Source of the DNA: Niabella beijingensis
GTDB taxonomy: Bacteria; Bacteroidota; Bacteroidia; Chitinophagales; Chitinophagaceae
Direction: 5' to 3'
Length of the DNA stretch: 64,000 nt
Assembly (NCBI RefSeq): GCF_020034665.1
Contig: NZ_JAIQDI010000002.1
Location: 1,612,001 to 1,676,000, forward strand
A program made the translations under genes and the position numbers. Under the pieces are notes generated by a model. The model searched no databases and was not told the DNA's origin. It worked only from the letters and a program-made list of their open reading frames with translations. This document shows, in pieces, positions 8,635-16,978 of the stretch; the first letter of the stretch is position 1, and the number at the start of each line of letters is the position of its first letter.

Positions 8635-9675
8635 ATGGCAAAGAAAAAAAGAAACTATTCCTATATCCTGTTTATGATCCTGTTGCTGCTGGGTTTTACA
8701 GCATTTAAATTCCTGGGGCCGGCCACAGGTAAAACAGACAGCGGCTTCCTGTATGTAAAGACAGGTACCACGATGGAGCAGTTAAAGAAACAATTGGTGA
8801 GTGAGAACGTTTTGCCGGGAACAACCTGGTTCAATATGACAGCAAACATGATGCAATACCGCCAGGTAAAACCGGGCAAATACAAACTGGGAAGAGGTAC
8901 CAGTATACTCACACTGGTGCGGATGCTGAAAAACGGGAACCAGACACCGGTGGACCTGGTGATTACAAAGATCCGTACCAGGGAAGCACTGGCAGGGAGG
9001 ATCGGGAAATTATTTGAATGTGATTCATCGCAGACCATCGGTTTTCTGAACAGCAGCGATTCCCTCGGAGAATACGGACTCGACAGCAATACCGTGATGG
9101 CCGCCGTGCAGCCGCTGACCTACGAGATAAGGTGGAACACCACACCGCGGACCATTTTTGACAAGTTCTTTGAAGCGTATAAAAAATTCTGGACGGATGA
9201 GCGGAAACAGAAAGCATCCGCACAGGGACTAACACCGCTACAGGCCATCACTCTTGCCTCTATCATTGATGAAGAGACCAACAAGGCGGCCGACAAACCC
9301 AGGATCGCCAGCACTTATATGAACCGCATCGCAAAAGGAATGCCGCTGCAGGCGGATCCGACGGTTAAGTTTGCGTTAAAGGACTTTGGCATCAAACGCA
9401 TCCTCTTTGGCCATCTCGCGGTGGTATCGCCCTATAATACCTATAAGAATAAAGGGCTGCCGCCAGGACCCATCTGCACCCCGCAGCAATCCACGGTCGA
9501 CTCCGTGCTGAATGCTCCCAAAACAGATTATATTTACTTTGTGGCCAGCAGCAATTTTGATGGCTCCCATATTTTTACCAGTAATTACCAGGAGCACACA
9601 AAATATGCAAAACTATACCAGCAGGCACTGGACGCACAGATCAGGAAAAGAGACAGTATCAGAGCAGCACAATGA
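8635..9675 (+). CDS. mltG: Endolytic peptidoglycan transglycosylase MltG
   Basis: 346-residue YceG-like protein. It has a basic N-terminus and one membrane anchor (about residues 8-26), then a periplasmic domain. MltG cleaves nascent glycan strands and is thought to fix their length. The catalytic region is clear: LTPLQAITLASIIDEETNKAADKPRIASTYMNR followed by GMPLQADPTVKFAL, the YceG signature with its conserved glutamate in the EET segment, and later GLPPGPICTPQQSTVDSVLNAP. It lies 57 bases after tilS and overlaps the next gene by four bases (ATGA), so translation of the two is probably coupled. Confidence 0.94.
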   Translation: MAKKKRNYSYILFMILLLLGFTAFKFLGPATGKTDSGFLYVKTGTTMEQLKKQLVSENVLPGTTWFNMTANMMQYRQVKPGKYKLGRGTSILTLVRMLKNGNQTPVDLVITKIRTREALAGRIGKLFECDSSQTIGFLNSSDSLGEYGLDSNTVMAAVQPLTYEIRWNTTPRTIFDKFFEAYKKFWTDERKQKASAQGLTPLQAITLASIIDEETNKAADKPRIASTYMNRIAKGMPLQADPTVKFALKDFGIKRILFGHLAVVSPYNTYKNKGLPPGPICTPQQSTVDSVLNAPKTDYIYFVASSNFDGSHIFTSNYQEHTKYAKLYQQALDAQIRKRDSIRAAQ

Positions 9676-10661
9676 GTTTTATCGGAAATATCATCAGGCG
9701 CTTCAGGAGCTCGAGACGGGTGACCTGGTTGCGGCACAAAGGGGAAACAGCTGTCATTCCCGGTTTTGAGCGGGTATCTGTCGTAGATACTTTCAGGGGA
9801 TTCCGGAAACAGATAAAGGATGACAATATCATCGAACGCGCTTCAGCGATCTCTTATAATTTTTTTATGGCGATCCCGCCCACGCTGATCTTCCTGTTTA
9901 CGCTGGTTCCCGTTGTGCTGGGGCTTTTTCCCACAGACATTGATTTCAGGGCGCAGATGGAGGCCCAGATCGGAACACTGGTCATCAGTATCATCCCTGC
10001 CAAAAAGAATTACGAGCCTATTCTTGAATTTATCTTTAATATCATTAACCGCCCGCGTACCGACCTTCTGTCGATAGGTATCTTCCTTTCCCTGTTCTTT
10101 TCATCCAATGCGATCATGGGGCTGATGCGTTCCTTTGATAAAGATCTTCCCGGCTTTATCAAGCGCAAAGGATTGCAAAAGCGCGGGAATGCGCTGCGGG
10201 TGACGCTGGGGCTCGATTTTCTTTTTATACTCTGTATCGTATTACTCGCGGCACAGGGCAGTGTACTGAAATGGTTTGGTATCGAACAGCAATGGCTCAT
10301 CAACCTGATCAGCAGCACGCGCTGGATACTGATCTTCCTGTTGTTCCTTACGATCGTATCCTACATTTACCGGGCCGTTCCTTCTGTAAATAAAAAATGG
10401 CCCTGGATCACCCCCGGAGCCATATTCGCCACTTTTTTTATGGTAGTGCTGGCACTGGGTTTTTCATTATGGGTCAGCAGCTTTAATAATTTCAATAAAC
10501 TGTACGGATCCCTTGGAACCGTGCTGCTGGTACTGGTTTATATTTTTATCAACTCACTGATCCTTTTGATCGGTTTTGAGATCAATGTCAGCATCCGCTC
10601 CAATGCCCTCAGGCGCGAGGCCAGTAAGGAGGATGCGTTTGCTGAAGACGTACTGATCTGA
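9672..10661 (+). CDS. YihY/BrkB family inner-membrane protein
   Basis: 329-residue integral membrane protein of the YihY/virulence factor BrkB family (PF03631), once misnamed RNase BN. Residues 35-60 carry the family hallmark DNIIERASAISYNFFMAIPPTLIFLF, followed by about five more hydrophobic segments, including FLFILCIVLLAAQG, LIFLLFLTIVSYIYRAVPS and VLLVLVYIFINSLILLIGFEIN. No enzymatic activity is established for the family; transport or envelope roles have been proposed. The start codon overlaps the mltG stop by four bases. Confidence 0.88.
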   Translation: MSFIGNIIRRFRSSRRVTWLRHKGETAVIPGFERVSVVDTFRGFRKQIKDDNIIERASAISYNFFMAIPPTLIFLFTLVPVVLGLFPTDIDFRAQMEAQIGTLVISIIPAKKNYEPILEFIFNIINRPRTDLLSIGIFLSLFFSSNAIMGLMRSFDKDLPGFIKRKGLQKRGNALRVTLGLDFLFILCIVLLAAQGSVLKWFGIEQQWLINLISSTRWILIFLLFLTIVSYIYRAVPSVNKKWPWITPGAIFATFFMVVLALGFSLWVSSFNNFNKLYGSLGTVLLVLVYIFINSLILLIGFEINVSIRSNALRREASKEDAFAEDVLI

Positions 10662-10800
10662 CCAGGGGAAGGCCCGGTCTTAATCGTTAAAGTACCCGAT
10701 GGAATGTGTCGTCCTGAAAATTCTACGGCTTATGCATTAAACCTTCCCGTCTTCCGACCGTCGAAAGGAAAATAGAACCGGTTAACAATGATTTAATGAC

Positions 10801-10828
10801 TTGTGCAGATCTCATTAAAGTATATTTG
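10801..10828 (+). promoter_or_regulatory. Promoter of the phospholipase C gene
   Basis: A -33 TTG (10801-10803) and a full -7 box TATATTTG (10821-10828) are 17 bases apart, fitting the Bacteroidota sigma-A promoter. Transcription would start near 10835, about 40 bases before the ATG at 10873. Confidence 0.6.
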
Positions 10829-10872
10829 ACCGGATTCGTTAACGTTATTGCCTTATTTGTAAAAAATTTTTG

Positions 10873-13392
10873 ATGGATAACAGAAGATCATTCCTGAAAA
10901 AATCCATGCTGCTTTCCGGTGCAGCAGGGATCAGAGCAGCCGTACCGGACTCACTCTTAAAAGCCCTTTCCATTGACCCGAAGCCCGGAAGCACTTTTCT
11001 CGATGCGGAACACATTGTGATCCTGATGCAGGAGAACCGCTCCTTTGATCATTGTTTTGGTACCCTGCAGGGCGTACGGGGCTTTAATGACCCCCGTGCC
11101 ATTACACTGCCGGATCAGAAACCGGTTTGGTTTCAGACCAATGAAAAAGGAGACACCTATGGACCCTTCCGGCTGAACATCAAAGAATCGAAAGCTACCT
11201 GGACGGGAGCGCTGCCGCATTCGCGGCACAGCCAGGTGGATGCCTATAACAATGGTAAATACGATAAATGGCTCCCTTCAAAAAAGGCAGGCAACAAAAA
11301 ATATTCCGGTCTTCCGCTTACGATGGGCTTCTATACCCGTGAAGACCTGCCGTTCAATTACGCTCTGGCGGATGCCTTTACCGTCTGCGATCAGAATTTC
11401 TGCTCCGCCATGACCAGCACCACGCCCAACCGTTCGTTCTTCTGGACCGGAAAGATACGGGACACAGATGAAGGCTACCCCCGGGATAATATCCGTAATG
11501 ATAATTTTTCGCATGCAAAGATGAGCTGGAAGACCTTCCCGGAATTGCTGACAGAAAAGGATATCCCCTGGAAGTTTTACCAGAACGATATCTCCTGCGG
11601 CGGCGGTTATAAAGCACAGGAGCGTTCCTGGCTTTCCAACTTCGGTTGTAACCTGCTCGAATTTTTCAAAGCCTACAATGTAAAGTATACGCCCCGTTAT
11701 GTGGAGGGGTTAAAACAACTGGTGGAAACACTTCCGGGAGAGATCAACCAGCTGCAGGAAGAAAGCCCGTCGAGCGAGGCCGCAGCAAAAAAGATAAAAG
11801 CCGCACTGGCCAAGAAACAGGAGGTGCTGGACAATGCCCGCGCAGAACTGCAGCAATGGAGCATTACCAATTTTGAAAAACTGACCGACAAACAAAAAGA
11901 ACTTTTTTACAATGCCTTTGTAAATAATAAGCAGGATGCGGGATACCGGTCCTTGTCGGAACTGAAATACTCCGAAGGAGGTACCGACAGGCTGCTGACC
12001 GTTCCTTCAGGCGATATATTATACCAGTTCCGTAAAGATGTTGACGAAGGCAAACTGCCTGCTGTTTCCTGGCTGGCGGGACCCCAGAATTTTTCCGATC
12101 ATCCCAGTGCTCCCTGGTACGGTGCCTGGTATGTTTCTGAGATCCTGGATATTCTTACAAAGAATCCGGAAGTATGGAAGAAGACGATCTTTATCATGAC
12201 CTATGATGAGAACGATGGGTATTACGACCATGTGCCCCCTTTCTCTATAGCGGATAATAAAAAACCGGGAACGGGAAAATGCAGCGATGGTATCGAAACC
12301 GAAATAGAACATGTGCGGCTGGAATATGAACTGAAACAGGGTATTCCGGAAAAACAGGCACGGGAAGCCCCTGTGGGACTGGGTTTCAGGGTGCCCATGG
12401 TCATCGCCTCACCCTGGAGCAGGGGAGGGAAAGTCTGTTCCCAGTTATTTGATCATACTTCCACCTTACAATTTCTTGAAACCTTTTTCAATCAGAAACA
12501 AAATAAGAACATCCGTATCGGCAATATCAGTGAATGGCGGCGGACGATATGCGGCGATCTTACTGCGGCCTTTAGTCCGTTTGACGGGAACACGGCACAT
12601 GAACTGCCTTTCCTGAAACGCGATCCGTTTGTTGAAACCATTTATAATGCCCAGTTCAAAAAAGACCCGGGTGGGTTTCACCTTCTTTCCGAACAGGATA
12701 TCCGGCAGGTAAGTTCGGGCAGTGGGTATCCCGCCTTTATGCCCCGGCAGGAGAAAGGTACGCGGCCTTCACCGGCGCTGCCTTATGAATTGTATGTGGA
12801 TGGTAATCTTTCAGAAGACCGGTCCCGGCTGGTCGTTTCCCTGAAAGCCGGCAATGCTGTTTTTGGTAAAAAGGCCCAGGGAGCGCCTTTTACGGCCTAT
12901 GCTCCGGAAACGTTTCAGGATGAAAAGGGAACTGCTTCCGTTTGCCGCAACTGGTCTTTTGCTGTAAAGGCGGGTGATGGCCTGAGTTATGAATGGCCGG
13001 TAACATATTTTGATAAGGAACAGTATCATCTGCGGATCCATGGCCCCAACGGTTTTTTCCGCTCTTTCAAAGGAGGCAAACAGGATCCGCAGCTATCCGT
13101 GACCTGTACTTATGAGCTGAATAACAATCAGCCGACGGGCAATGTGGTGCTGCAATTCAATGCATCCAAACCGGTATACATCGATGTTGTGGATAACGCT
13201 TACAAGAATAATACGGTCAGCCGCCAGGTGAACGGAGATCAGAAGCTGGTATTGAATTTATCCAAAAGCAGCGGCTGGTATGATTTCAGCGTCCGGATCA
13301 AAGGCAACAGCAGTTTTGAAAAACGCTATGCAGGTCGCGTGGAAACAACAAAAGAGAGTATTACCGATCCGTTTATGGGACGGATGGTTTAA
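10873..13392 (+). CDS. Phosphocholine-type phospholipase C, Tat-exported
   Basis: 839-residue enzyme of the bacterial phosphatidylcholine-type phospholipase C family (phosphoesterase PF04185 plus C-terminal DUF756 repeats), which splits phospholipids to diacylglycerol and a phospho-head group. The N-terminus is a Tat signal: NRRSFLKKSMLLSGAAG. The catalytic domain begins AEHIVILMQENRSFDHCFGTLQGVRGFNDPRA, with TSTTPNRSFFWTG, FIMTYDENDGYYDHVPPF and RVPMVIASPWSRGG further on. Two DUF756-like beta domains lie after about residue 640. The ATG at 10873 is preferred to the TTG just before it. The gene overlaps the convergent methyltransferase gene by four bases. Confidence 0.93.
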   Translation: MDNRRSFLKKSMLLSGAAGIRAAVPDSLLKALSIDPKPGSTFLDAEHIVILMQENRSFDHCFGTLQGVRGFNDPRAITLPDQKPVWFQTNEKGDTYGPFRLNIKESKATWTGALPHSRHSQVDAYNNGKYDKWLPSKKAGNKKYSGLPLTMGFYTREDLPFNYALADAFTVCDQNFCSAMTSTTPNRSFFWTGKIRDTDEGYPRDNIRNDNFSHAKMSWKTFPELLTEKDIPWKFYQNDISCGGGYKAQERSWLSNFGCNLLEFFKAYNVKYTPRYVEGLKQLVETLPGEINQLQEESPSSEAAAKKIKAALAKKQEVLDNARAELQQWSITNFEKLTDKQKELFYNAFVNNKQDAGYRSLSELKYSEGGTDRLLTVPSGDILYQFRKDVDEGKLPAVSWLAGPQNFSDHPSAPWYGAWYVSEILDILTKNPEVWKKTIFIMTYDENDGYYDHVPPFSIADNKKPGTGKCSDGIETEIEHVRLEYELKQGIPEKQAREAPVGLGFRVPMVIASPWSRGGKVCSQLFDHTSTLQFLETFFNQKQNKNIRIGNISEWRRTICGDLTAAFSPFDGNTAHELPFLKRDPFVETIYNAQFKKDPGGFHLLSEQDIRQVSSGSGYPAFMPRQEKGTRPSPALPYELYVDGNLSEDRSRLVVSLKAGNAVFGKKAQGAPFTAYAPETFQDEKGTASVCRNWSFAVKAGDGLSYEWPVTYFDKEQYHLRIHGPNGFFRSFKGGKQDPQLSVTCTYELNNNQPTGNVVLQFNASKPVYIDVVDNAYKNNTVSRQVNGDQKLVLNLSKSSGWYDFSVRIKGNSSFEKRYAGRVETTKESITDPFMGRMV

Positions 13393-14147
13393 GCAAGTCT
13401 GCACCAGTATACCCGCGTACTGTAACGAATGGTGATCCGGTCGCCGGTCTGAAATTGATGGAACAATTTTTTCAGATCGGCGACCATTTCGTTATAACCC
13501 GGTCCGCCTTTTGCCGGCATATAGGATGAAGAGCGTAGCCGCCCTTCAAGTCCTTCATAGGAAAAGACCTGCCGGTTGTCGAAAATCTGCAGGGTTACTC
13601 TTCCTGGAGCGAAAAAACGTTCGATGGCAGCCACATCAATGTTCCGGTGGTCTACTTTCAGGTATTGATTGCCATGATCGATGATCAGTTGTTCATATGC
13701 TTTTTCGAAAGGAGTGGAGGTCAGCCGTTCGTTACAGATCAGGGCTACAACGCCGCCAGGTTTTAATATGCGTTCAAACTCCGTGCGGCACTGCTCCCTG
13801 TTGAACCAGTGAAAAGCCTGTCCGGCCACGATCAGTCCCACACTCTGATCGGGAAGTGTTGTTGCTTCTGCCGTCCCGTCCATCGCCTTAAAACCAGGGT
13901 AATCCCGGAGCAGTTCCTCGCTTTTTAAACGCATTTCCCGGTTGGGTTCAACGCCCCATACCGGGTATCCTTTTTCCAGAAATAATGCCGCTGAAATACC
14001 GGTTCCTGAACCGATATCTGCGATCTGTATACCGGGTGTCAGGAGTTGTTGTGATTCCAGTTCTGTAACGATCTGTGAGGGATAATGCGGCCTGTAGCGC
14101 ACATAGTCATCCACACGGTTGCTGAAGCGACGGGTGTTATCTTGCAT
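13389..14147 (-). CDS. Class I SAM-dependent methyltransferase
   Basis: 252-residue soluble methyltransferase of the Methyltransf_11 type. Motif I (IADIGSGTGISAALFLEKGYPVWGVEPN) at about residues 42-70 binds S-adenosylmethionine. DQSVGLIVAGQAFHWF and FERILKPGGVVALICN are the usual motifs II and III, and HWF is common in the UbiE/YcgJ-like group acting on small molecules. The substrate cannot be read from the sequence. It is transcribed behind the sufE-like gene (39-base gap) and its end overlaps the convergent phospholipase gene by four bases, leaving no room for a terminator. Confidence 0.85.
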   Translation of the reverse strand: MQDNTRRFSNRVDDYVRYRPHYPSQIVTELESQQLLTPGIQIADIGSGTGISAALFLEKGYPVWGVEPNREMRLKSEELLRDYPGFKAMDGTAEATTLPDQSVGLIVAGQAFHWFNREQCRTEFERILKPGGVVALICNERLTSTPFEKAYEQLIIDHGNQYLKVDHRNIDVAAIERFFAPGRVTLQIFDNRQVFSYEGLEGRLRSSSYMPAKGGPGYNEMVADLKKLFHQFQTGDRITIRYSTRVYWCRLA

Positions 14148-14186
14148 GCAGCAATGTTACAGAAACTTTCAAACTTTCCGGAATGA

Positions 14187-14633
14187 TTATTGGGCCGGTT
14201 CCGCATGTGCATTAAGGTGATGCACAATTGCCAGTGATTTTATGCGTTGCACCACCGAAAGCAGGTCGCGCAGCCAATTGGGAGAGAGATAATTGAAAAG
14301 TTTTATTTCATGCATGAAATAGAGGTCGGCATTGGTAATGGCAGCCACCGTATGACCGGAATAGACCTTCAACAACAGATTCACCAGCCCTCTTGTGATG
14401 CTGTGATCGCTGTCGGCCTTAAAATAGATCCGGCCCTCTTCATTGTAGGCAGTTACCCATACCTTTTTGCTGCAGCCTGTGACCAGGTTCTCATCCTTTT
14501 TTTCTGCTGCATCCAGGGTTCCCGGTTCGCTGGAGATCCGTTTCAGGTGCCGGAAATAGGAAAATTTGTTGACCACAGTTGCCAGGTTCTCGAACTCGGC
14601 AATGATCTTATCCTGTATTTTGTTGATCTCCAT
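14187..14633 (-). CDS. sufE: SufE-like cysteine desulfurase sulfur acceptor
   Basis: 148-residue SufE family protein, which accepts persulfide sulfur from the cysteine desulfurase SufS and passes it to the SufBCD scaffold for Fe-S cluster assembly. The active-site cysteine is C54 in ENLVTGCSKKVWV. The rest fits the family: FENL near the N-terminus, SRG-like ITRGLVNLLLKVYSGHT and the C-terminal LSPNWLRDLLSVVQRIKSLA. The start at 14633 gives the usual length. The other suf genes are not in this window. Confidence 0.92.
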   Translation of the reverse strand: MEINKIQDKIIAEFENLATVVNKFSYFRHLKRISSEPGTLDAAEKKDENLVTGCSKKVWVTAYNEEGRIYFKADSDHSITRGLVNLLLKVYSGHTVAAITNADLYFMHEIKLFNYLSPNWLRDLLSVVQRIKSLAIVHHLNAHAEPAQ

Positions 14634-14770
14634 GCTAGTGGTTGTTAAGAGGTCTTGATAATATGTTTGGCTTTCAATAGAACGCTCGGATGACCCGGAT
14701 TAGTATGCAGGGGGCAAAAAAATTACCCACCATAGTAAAACCCACTGGTTATGAATCATTTCCAATTGAT

Positions 14771-14778
14771 TATCTTTG
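14771..14778 (+). promoter_or_regulatory. -7 promoter element of the small Rof-like gene
   Basis: TATCTTTG, a full TAnnTTTG match, 17 bases before the ATG at 14796. The surrounding AATTGATTATCTTTGT recurs identically at 59423-59438 upstream of another gene. Its position shows that an in-frame ATG at 14751 lies upstream of transcription start. Confidence 0.5.
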
Positions 14779-14795
14779 TTAATAAATCATGCAAA

Positions 14796-15041
14796 ATGGA
14801 CTATAAAACGATCCTGGATACCACTGCAGATGTGCTGGAGGCGTTACAATCCTGTATAGAACAGCGGCAGCCGGTATCTTTACTTTATGATGACAACGGG
14901 TGGGAACGGGCCGAAGGGAAGATCCGCGGGCTGACCCGGGACAATGGAGCGGATCTCCTGATCCTTGAGAACGGGATCACGCTTGAGGTCACCAAAATCG
15001 TTGCAGTAAACGGCGCTTTCAGAACCGGCTGTTCCTGTTGA
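14796..15041 (+). CDS. Small hypothetical protein, possibly Rof-like
   Basis: 81 residues, soluble, no signal peptide. The segment QRQPVSLLYDDNGWERAEGKIRGLTRDNGADLLILENGITLEVTKIVAVNG alternates hydrophobic and charged residues like a small beta-barrel, and its pattern (short helix, then VSL..DG..AEGKI...ADLLILENG..LEVTKI) recalls Rof, the Sm-like inhibitor of Rho. This resemblance is my reading and weak. The start at 14796 was chosen because a -7 box lies between it and the upstream in-frame ATG. It ends with two cysteines (TGCSC). Confidence 0.6.
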   Translation: MDYKTILDTTADVLEALQSCIEQRQPVSLLYDDNGWERAEGKIRGLTRDNGADLLILENGITLEVTKIVAVNGAFRTGCSC

Positions 15042-15145
15042 CAGGGACGGGATGGAAAATATCCCGTGTTTGTTAGAAAAAATTCAATATATCCGCTTCT
15101 TATTAGAATCGGACTAAAGTTTTTAACCAGGTGCCGGGTTATTAG

Positions 15146-15153
15146 TAATTTTG
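15146..15153 (+). promoter_or_regulatory. -7 promoter element of serC
   Basis: TAATTTTG matches TAnnTTTG and lies 31 bases before the serC ATG. A T-rich stretch (15119-15124), with no clear TTG, lies at the -33 distance. Confidence 0.45.
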
Positions 15154-15184
15154 CGACCTCAATTATTATAAATCAGTTTTCAGA

Positions 15185-16267
15185 ATGGAAAGAGTCTACA
15201 ATTTTTCGGCTGGTCCCTGCGCACTGCCAGAGGCAGTTTTATTAAGAGCGCAAAAAGAGTTACTGAACTATAACAATACGGGAATGTCCGTGATGGAGAT
15301 GAGTCACCGATCGAAGGATTATATGGCCATTATCGAGTCTGCAGAGGCGTTGTTCCGGGAGCTGATGCAGGTACCCGGCAACTACAAGGTGTTGTTTTTG
15401 CAGGGCGGTGCTTCCAGTCAGTTTGCCATGGTACCTTTAAACCTGATGAACCGGAATAAAAAGGCAGATTATGTCAATACCGGTGTGTGGTCCGACAAAG
15501 CGATCAAAGAGGCTTCCCGCTACGGAACCGTGAACGTGGTGGCCAGCTCAAAAGATAAAGTATTTAACTATATCCCCAAACTGGATCCGTCAACCTTTAC
15601 ACCGGATGCGGACTATTTTCATATAACGACCAATAACACCATTTATGGTACCCGTTTTAATGCACTGCCCGATACCGGGAATGTGCCGCTGGTGGGCGAT
15701 ATGTCGTCCGATATCCTATCCAAATATTATGATGTAAGCAAATTCGGACTGATCTATGCCGGTGCCCAGAAAAACATGGGACCCGCCGGTGTTTGTGTGG
15801 TGATCGTTCGCGAAGAGCTGCTGGGCAATGCCATGGATTTTACCCCTTCCATGATGAACTATAAGAATCATGCGGATAACGGATCCATGTTCAACACGCC
15901 GCCTACTTATGGCATCTATCTTTGTAAACTGGTATACGAGTGGCTGAAAGACCAGGGCGGCGTGGATGCAATTGCCGAAATAAATATCGAAAAAGCCCGG
16001 GTATTGTATGATTTCCTGGATGAGTCTGATCTGTTCAGCGGTACGGCTGCCACAGAAGACCGTTCCATCATGAATATTCCATTTATTACAAAAGAACACA
16101 AGCTGGATGAGCTGTTTCTGAAAGAAGCCGCTTCAAATGGTTTCGTGAATCTGAAAGGACACCGCACCACGGGTGGCATGCGGGCCAGCATCTACAACGC
16201 GATACCGCTGGAAACGGTTCAGAAACTGGTGACATTCATGCAACAGTTTGAGCTGGCAAATAAATAG
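15185..16267 (+). CDS. serC: Phosphoserine aminotransferase
   Basis: 360-residue PLP enzyme of the class V aminotransferase fold. It converts 3-phosphohydroxypyruvate and glutamate to phosphoserine and 2-oxoglutarate in serine synthesis, and acts on 3-hydroxy-2-oxo-4-phosphooxybutanoate in pyridoxal phosphate synthesis. Family blocks are YNFSAGPCALPEAVL at the N-terminus, GMSVMEMSHRSKDY, FLQGGASSQFAMVPLNLM, and the PLP lysine at about residue 196 in IYAGAQKNMGPAGV. The end LKGHRTTGGMRASIYNAIPLE is also typical. It has its own promoter and a hairpin after the stop. serA and serB are not in the window. Confidence 0.97.
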   Translation: MERVYNFSAGPCALPEAVLLRAQKELLNYNNTGMSVMEMSHRSKDYMAIIESAEALFRELMQVPGNYKVLFLQGGASSQFAMVPLNLMNRNKKADYVNTGVWSDKAIKEASRYGTVNVVASSKDKVFNYIPKLDPSTFTPDADYFHITTNNTIYGTRFNALPDTGNVPLVGDMSSDILSKYYDVSKFGLIYAGAQKNMGPAGVCVVIVREELLGNAMDFTPSMMNYKNHADNGSMFNTPPTYGIYLCKLVYEWLKDQGGVDAIAEINIEKARVLYDFLDESDLFSGTAATEDRSIMNIPFITKEHKLDELFLKEAASNGFVNLKGHRTTGGMRASIYNAIPLETVQKLVTFMQQFELANK

Positions 16268-16290
16268 GAGTTTTATAAATTAATAAAAGC

Positions 16291-16322
16291 GTAAAGCCTT
16301 TGGTATCCGCCAAAGGCTTTAC
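16291..16322 (+). terminator. Perfect 13-bp hairpin after serC
   Basis: GTAAAGCCTTTGG and CCAAAGGCTTTAC pair perfectly around a six-base loop, 24 bases after the serC stop. There is no clean T-run after it (ACCTTTAT), and the next ATG is only nine bases away, so it could be a terminator or a leader structure of the Crp/Fnr gene. Confidence 0.65.
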
Positions 16323-16331
16323 CTTTATGCC

Positions 16332-16919
16332 ATGCCGCATCCGCTGATCGCCACTATACGCAACTACACTTCCTTTCCCGATGATGAGGCGTATTTTTTC
16401 CTTTCCCTGTTTTCAGAAAAAGCATACAAAAAAGGCGCCGTTCTGCTGGAGGAAGGCCGGGTGGCAAATGAGGTGTTTTTTATTATGAAAGGTGTCGTCC
16501 GCCAGTATTTTCTGAATGAAGAAGGGCAGGAACGTACCTGTAATCTTTCGATGGAGCATGAATTCATCACCGACCTGGAAAGCTTTTCCCGCAAGTCACG
16601 CTCGGCTTCATCCATTGCTGCTCTTGAGCCGACAACCTGTATGGTGATCACCTGCGCAGACCTTGTAAAGGCACTTACCGCATCTCCGGCAACCGCCGAA
16701 TTCTTCAGGATCGTGATGGAGAACGTGGCTGCCGAAAATATCCGCCGGACAAAAGCATTGTTATCACTTTCCCCCGAAAAACAATTCAGCGACCTGGTAC
16801 GCGATAAGCCCGAACTGCTGCAACGGGTGCCACAGCGCTATATTGCCCAATACCTGGGGATTGCTCCTGAAAGCCTGAGCCGCATCCGGAAACGCATGAT
16901 GGTGCCTCAGAAATCTTAA
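16332..16919 (+). CDS. Crp/Fnr family transcriptional regulator
   Basis: 195-residue cyclic-nucleotide-binding-domain regulator. Residues 20-115 form the cNMP-like beta-roll (FLSLFSEKAYKKGAVLLEEGRVANEVFFIMKGVVRQYFL). The C-terminus has a short winged-helix region, with the recognition helix in VPQRYIAQYLGIAPESLSRIRKRM. No Fe-S cysteine cluster of the Fnr type is present. Members in Bacteroidota are often stand-alone stress or redox regulators with unknown ligands. It sits just upstream of the NAD-binding protein gene, which has its own -7 box and is a possible target. Confidence 0.88.
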   Translation: MPHPLIATIRNYTSFPDDEAYFFLSLFSEKAYKKGAVLLEEGRVANEVFFIMKGVVRQYFLNEEGQERTCNLSMEHEFITDLESFSRKSRSASSIAALEPTTCMVITCADLVKALTASPATAEFFRIVMENVAAENIRRTKALLSLSPEKQFSDLVRDKPELLQRVPQRYIAQYLGIAPESLSRIRKRMMVPQKS

Positions 16920-16951
16920 CACAGATCATCGTTTTAGTTAGCCGCCGGAAG

Positions 16952-16959
16952 TAGGTTTG
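16952..16959 (+). promoter_or_regulatory. -7 promoter element of the NAD-binding protein gene
   Basis: TAGGTTTG matches TAnnTTTG, 19 bases before the ATG at 16979. A TTTTAG stretch (16932-16937) at about the right distance could act as the -33 element. Confidence 0.5.
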
Positions 16960-16978
16960 CAGGTATAAACAAATAACT

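Noticed and set aside
14751..14795. Upstream ATG start for the small Rof-like gene
   Set aside because: A full TAnnTTTG box at 14771-14778 lies between it and the ATG at 14796, so translation from 14751 would precede the likely transcription start.
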